Part shown: positions 62,157-64,000 of the stretch, one piece after another
Layout: each line of letters begins with the position of its first letter
How positions within the stretch are numbered: the stretch's first letter is position 1
Notes under the pieces: generated by a model
Databases searched by the model: none
Told to the model about the DNA's origin: nothing
What the model saw: the letters and a program-made list of their open reading frames with translations, nothing else
Assembly: GCA_018241725.1 (NCBI GenBank)
Contig: JAFEDI010000108.1
Location: 62,001-126,000 of the forward strand
Source: Pseudomonadota bacterium
GTDB lineage: Bacteria; Pseudomonadota; Gammaproteobacteria; Burkholderiales; Rhodocyclaceae
Length of the DNA stretch: 64,000 nucleotides
Reading direction: 5' to 3'
Position numbers and translations under genes: made by a program

Positions 62157-63800
62157 TCAGAAGCTGCGCTGAACCGACAGCGACACGAAATCGCGGTCAC
62201 CATGGAAGTTCTGATAGGAGTTGAGGCCGGTCGCCGTGGCGACGGACCCCGCGGAGCCCACGTAATGGGTGTAGTTGAGCCCCAATTGCCAGGCCTTCTG
62301 GTACACCGCCTTGGCGCCGACGCTCACGCTGCCGCCATGCTCTGCCGGGAACAGCACGCCGTTGACCGACGAACGCCCCCACAGGCCATAACTCGCGCCA
62401 ACCGGCAATTGCAGATCCGTCTCAGGCAAGACCTGGAAATACTCCGGCGTGAATACGAACTGCAGCGCCCCCGCATCCCGTGTCGCATTGGGGTCGAGTG
62501 CCTCGGGGTTGTCGGTGACACGCAGCCGACGATTGAAGGCGAACTCGCCGATAAAGGACGCGCCGTCCCACAAGGCATTGGCACCCAGCACACTGATTGC
62601 CGACAGATTCAGATGCAGTGTGTCGCCTTTCGGGAAACGGGCATTCCGGTCGCCATCTGCAGCGGGATCGTTGATCGGAAAGACAAAGCTGCCCGCTGCA
62701 ACCAGCGGCATGTTGGTCCGGTACGACATTTCCCCCGCCACATTGGTCTCGCCGACGAGGGTGCTGAAGCTCCCGCCCACCGTACGGATGTTGCGCCCAT
62801 AGACCATGACGTAATCCTGCGGCACGACGCCGCCGGCCCCGGCATTGAAGCGGGCATAGAACTGGGGCAGCTTCTCGTGGAAAGTCGCCGCGTAAAGCCC
62901 GAACTCGCTGTCGCCGGCCTTGAAGCGAAGCTGCATGCCGCCCTGCCCCGAATTGCCGGGCTCGATGTCCTTGCCGCGCCTGGCTGGCCCGTAGGGGGTG
63001 TAGAGGATTTCTCCGCCGTCATCCACGAAGTCGGCAAAGCTGAAATAGCTGCCTGCCGCCGGCAGCCGGGACTTGCGCCATTCGGGCTGGACGTAGGCGC
63101 CAAAGATCACGTCGGGCGTGATCTGGAGCTGCACTGAGACCTGGCCGACGGGCCGGGCCACCTCCTTGAACTGGGAGTTCGGCACGGACAGCGCACGAGC
63201 GAGATCCAGCGGCGTCTGGGCACCGGCGATGCCGTTGTTGCCGAAGAAAAGGCTCTCCCCATAAAGCTGTGTGAAACGCCCGGCCTTGACGTTGAGGTTC
63301 ATCTCCCCCAGCGATTTCTTCGTATAGACGAAGGCGTCCAGCAGTTCGGCGTTGCGTCCCTGGGCAATGCGGGTGTGCTTGTTGAATTCGTCGTAGGGCC
63401 CGGTCTGGTTCAGGCCGGGAGCATCGGCGGCGCTACGGTCGTTGTGGTGTTGATAGACATCGTCGTACCACCCCGCCGCGCTGATCCGGAAACCGCTGTC
63501 GCGCTTATAGCGCACCCCCAGTTCGGAGAGGATATCGACCCGGTTCGAGATGAGCCCCCGCCCGAAATTGCGGTCACCGTCATTCGTATTGACCTGCGGC
63601 GTCAATCCGGCGGTACCCGCCGGCGCAACGCTCGAATTGACGCTGCGCACGCGCCAGGCCGTGCTGTATTTGAATGTGTTGTCCCAGGAAATGGCGAGGT
63701 CCGGGGAGTCCGTTTCCATATTGAAGGACAATGCCGGAGCGGACAGGGCCATGCCCGCGGAGGCACAGGCGACCGCCCTTGCCATGAGCTTCATTCGCAT
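62157..63800 (-). CDS. DUF1302 outer-membrane protein
   Basis: 547 residues from the ATG at 63800 (GGGAAGG five bases upstream). Signal peptide about 1-25 (ASAGMALSAPALS), then the DUF1302 pattern: DLAISWDNTFKYSTAWRVRS, NDGDRNFGRGLISNRVDILS, ETDLQLPVG and a final aromatic residue (SLSVQRSF) as in beta-barrel proteins. Found with DUF1329 in clusters for hydrophobic substrates. It precedes the DUF1329 gene by 30 bp and follows, by 15 bp, a gene that runs off the window, so this is a three-gene or longer operon. Confidence 0.88.
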   Translation of the reverse strand: MRMKLMARAVACASAGMALSAPALSFNMETDSPDLAISWDNTFKYSTAWRVRSVNSSVAPAGTAGLTPQVNTNDGDRNFGRGLISNRVDILSELGVRYKRDSGFRISAAGWYDDVYQHHNDRSAADAPGLNQTGPYDEFNKHTRIAQGRNAELLDAFVYTKKSLGEMNLNVKAGRFTQLYGESLFFGNNGIAGAQTPLDLARALSVPNSQFKEVARPVGQVSVQLQITPDVIFGAYVQPEWRKSRLPAAGSYFSFADFVDDGGEILYTPYGPARRGKDIEPGNSGQGGMQLRFKAGDSEFGLYAATFHEKLPQFYARFNAGAGGVVPQDYVMVYGRNIRTVGGSFSTLVGETNVAGEMSYRTNMPLVAAGSFVFPINDPAADGDRNARFPKGDTLHLNLSAISVLGANALWDGASFIGEFAFNRRLRVTDNPEALDPNATRDAGALQFVFTPEYFQVLPETDLQLPVGASYGLWGRSSVNGVLFPAEHGGSVSVGAKAVYQKAWQLGLNYTHYVGSAGSVATATGLNSYQNFHGDRDFVSLSVQRSF

Positions 63801-63815
63801 GATCACCTTCCCCGT

Positions 63816-64000
63816 TCAGGCGTGCTCAAGGGCTTGGGAGCTGGACGCGCGCCCTTCGAGAGACGCGACCTCATCGGCGATCACGCTGCGCAAGATCCGG
63901 CGGGCCCGTACCGCCCCCACGTCGCTGGTGAGCAGAACCGGGTTCAGGCTCATCAGGTCGGCGTTGCCGATCGCCACGTACTGCGCATCGACATAGGGGC
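63816..64000 (-). CDS. C-terminal end of an unidentified protein (runs off window)
   Basis: The last 60 or so residues of a leftward gene entering from beyond base 64000 and stopping at 63816. It contains YVAIGNADLMSLNPVLLTSD and RARRILRSVIADEVASLEG, a regular helical pattern with no low-complexity look. I do not recognise the family from this fragment. It lies 15 bp before the DUF1302 start, so it is very probably the upstream gene of the DUF1302/DUF1329 operon. Confidence 0.6.
   Translation of the reverse strand, partial: PYVDAQYVAIGNADLMSLNPVLLTSDVGAVRARRILRSVIADEVASLEGRASSSQALEHA

Overview
The window is high-GC DNA from a free-living, metabolically versatile Gram-negative bacterium. The FadL, DUF1302 and MetA-type outer-membrane proteins, the PsrA-type fatty-acid regulation, the AcuR/AcuI pair, the sigma-54 XylR-type regulator with a Baeyer-Villiger monooxygenase (BVMO), and the GGDEF/EAL and hybrid-kinase signalling all suit a betaproteobacterium. 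A Rhodocyclales relative (Azoarcus/Thauera/Aromatoleum-like) is my guess from gene content, not a computed placement. No tRNA, rRNA, CRISPR array, phage or complete insertion sequence was seen.

Layout: (1) 1-7.3 kb: a leftward benE-yggS-argD set and a leftward flavodoxin reductase-M24 peptidase pair, each divergent from its own MocR-type regulator. (2) 7.3-12.6 kb: a small coiled-coil protein, an SPFH/stomatin protein, a large PAS-GAF-GGDEF-EAL protein and a decayed piece of eutB. (3) 12.6-16.7 kb: TetR plus O-methyltransferase, then a divergent MFS exporter/LysR pair. (4) 16.7-22.6 kb: a sigma-54-controlled catabolic module. A XylR/DmpR-like activator lies between an esterase plus outer-membrane protein (left) and a BVMO (right). 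Both flanking promoters carry near-perfect -24/-12 boxes and matching ~35-bp upstream elements. (5) 22.6-26 kb: a PhyH-type dioxygenase, a membrane-anchored ABM-domain protein, LysR and an FMN reductase. (6) 26-40 kb: a candidate small RNA; acuR-acuI with two identical 20-bp operators; then a leftward beta-oxidation locus (fadL, fadN-type, fadA, a hotdog protein, a CHI-like protein, fadD, nitronate monooxygenase, acyl-CoA dehydrogenase) with its PsrA-like TetR regulator and three putative PsrA boxes. (7) 40-44.4 kb: a cobalamin riboswitch ahead of class Ia ribonucleotide reductase nrdAB. (8) 44.4-50.2 kb: a palindrome-rich repeat zone and an LLM-monooxygenase remnant, then a leftward DUF2760-Hsp70-Hsp70 operon. 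(9) 50.3-64 kb: cupin, quinone reductase and GlxA-type regulator; a membrane histidine kinase; small membrane/exported proteins; a DapB-like protein; a substrate-binding lipoprotein paired with a hybrid kinase; and a DUF1329/DUF1302 outer-membrane pair.

Most clusters are regulator-plus-target units whose operators can be read from the sequence. The clearest are the XylR-type/BVMO module, the AcuR operators, the PsrA boxes and the B12-riboswitch/RNR unit. Three gene scraps (eutB, an LLM monooxygenase C-terminus and a second copy of the dapB-like 3' end) mark old rearrangement joints next to intact genes. The DUF2760-Hsp70-Hsp70 operon is the least understood intact system here.
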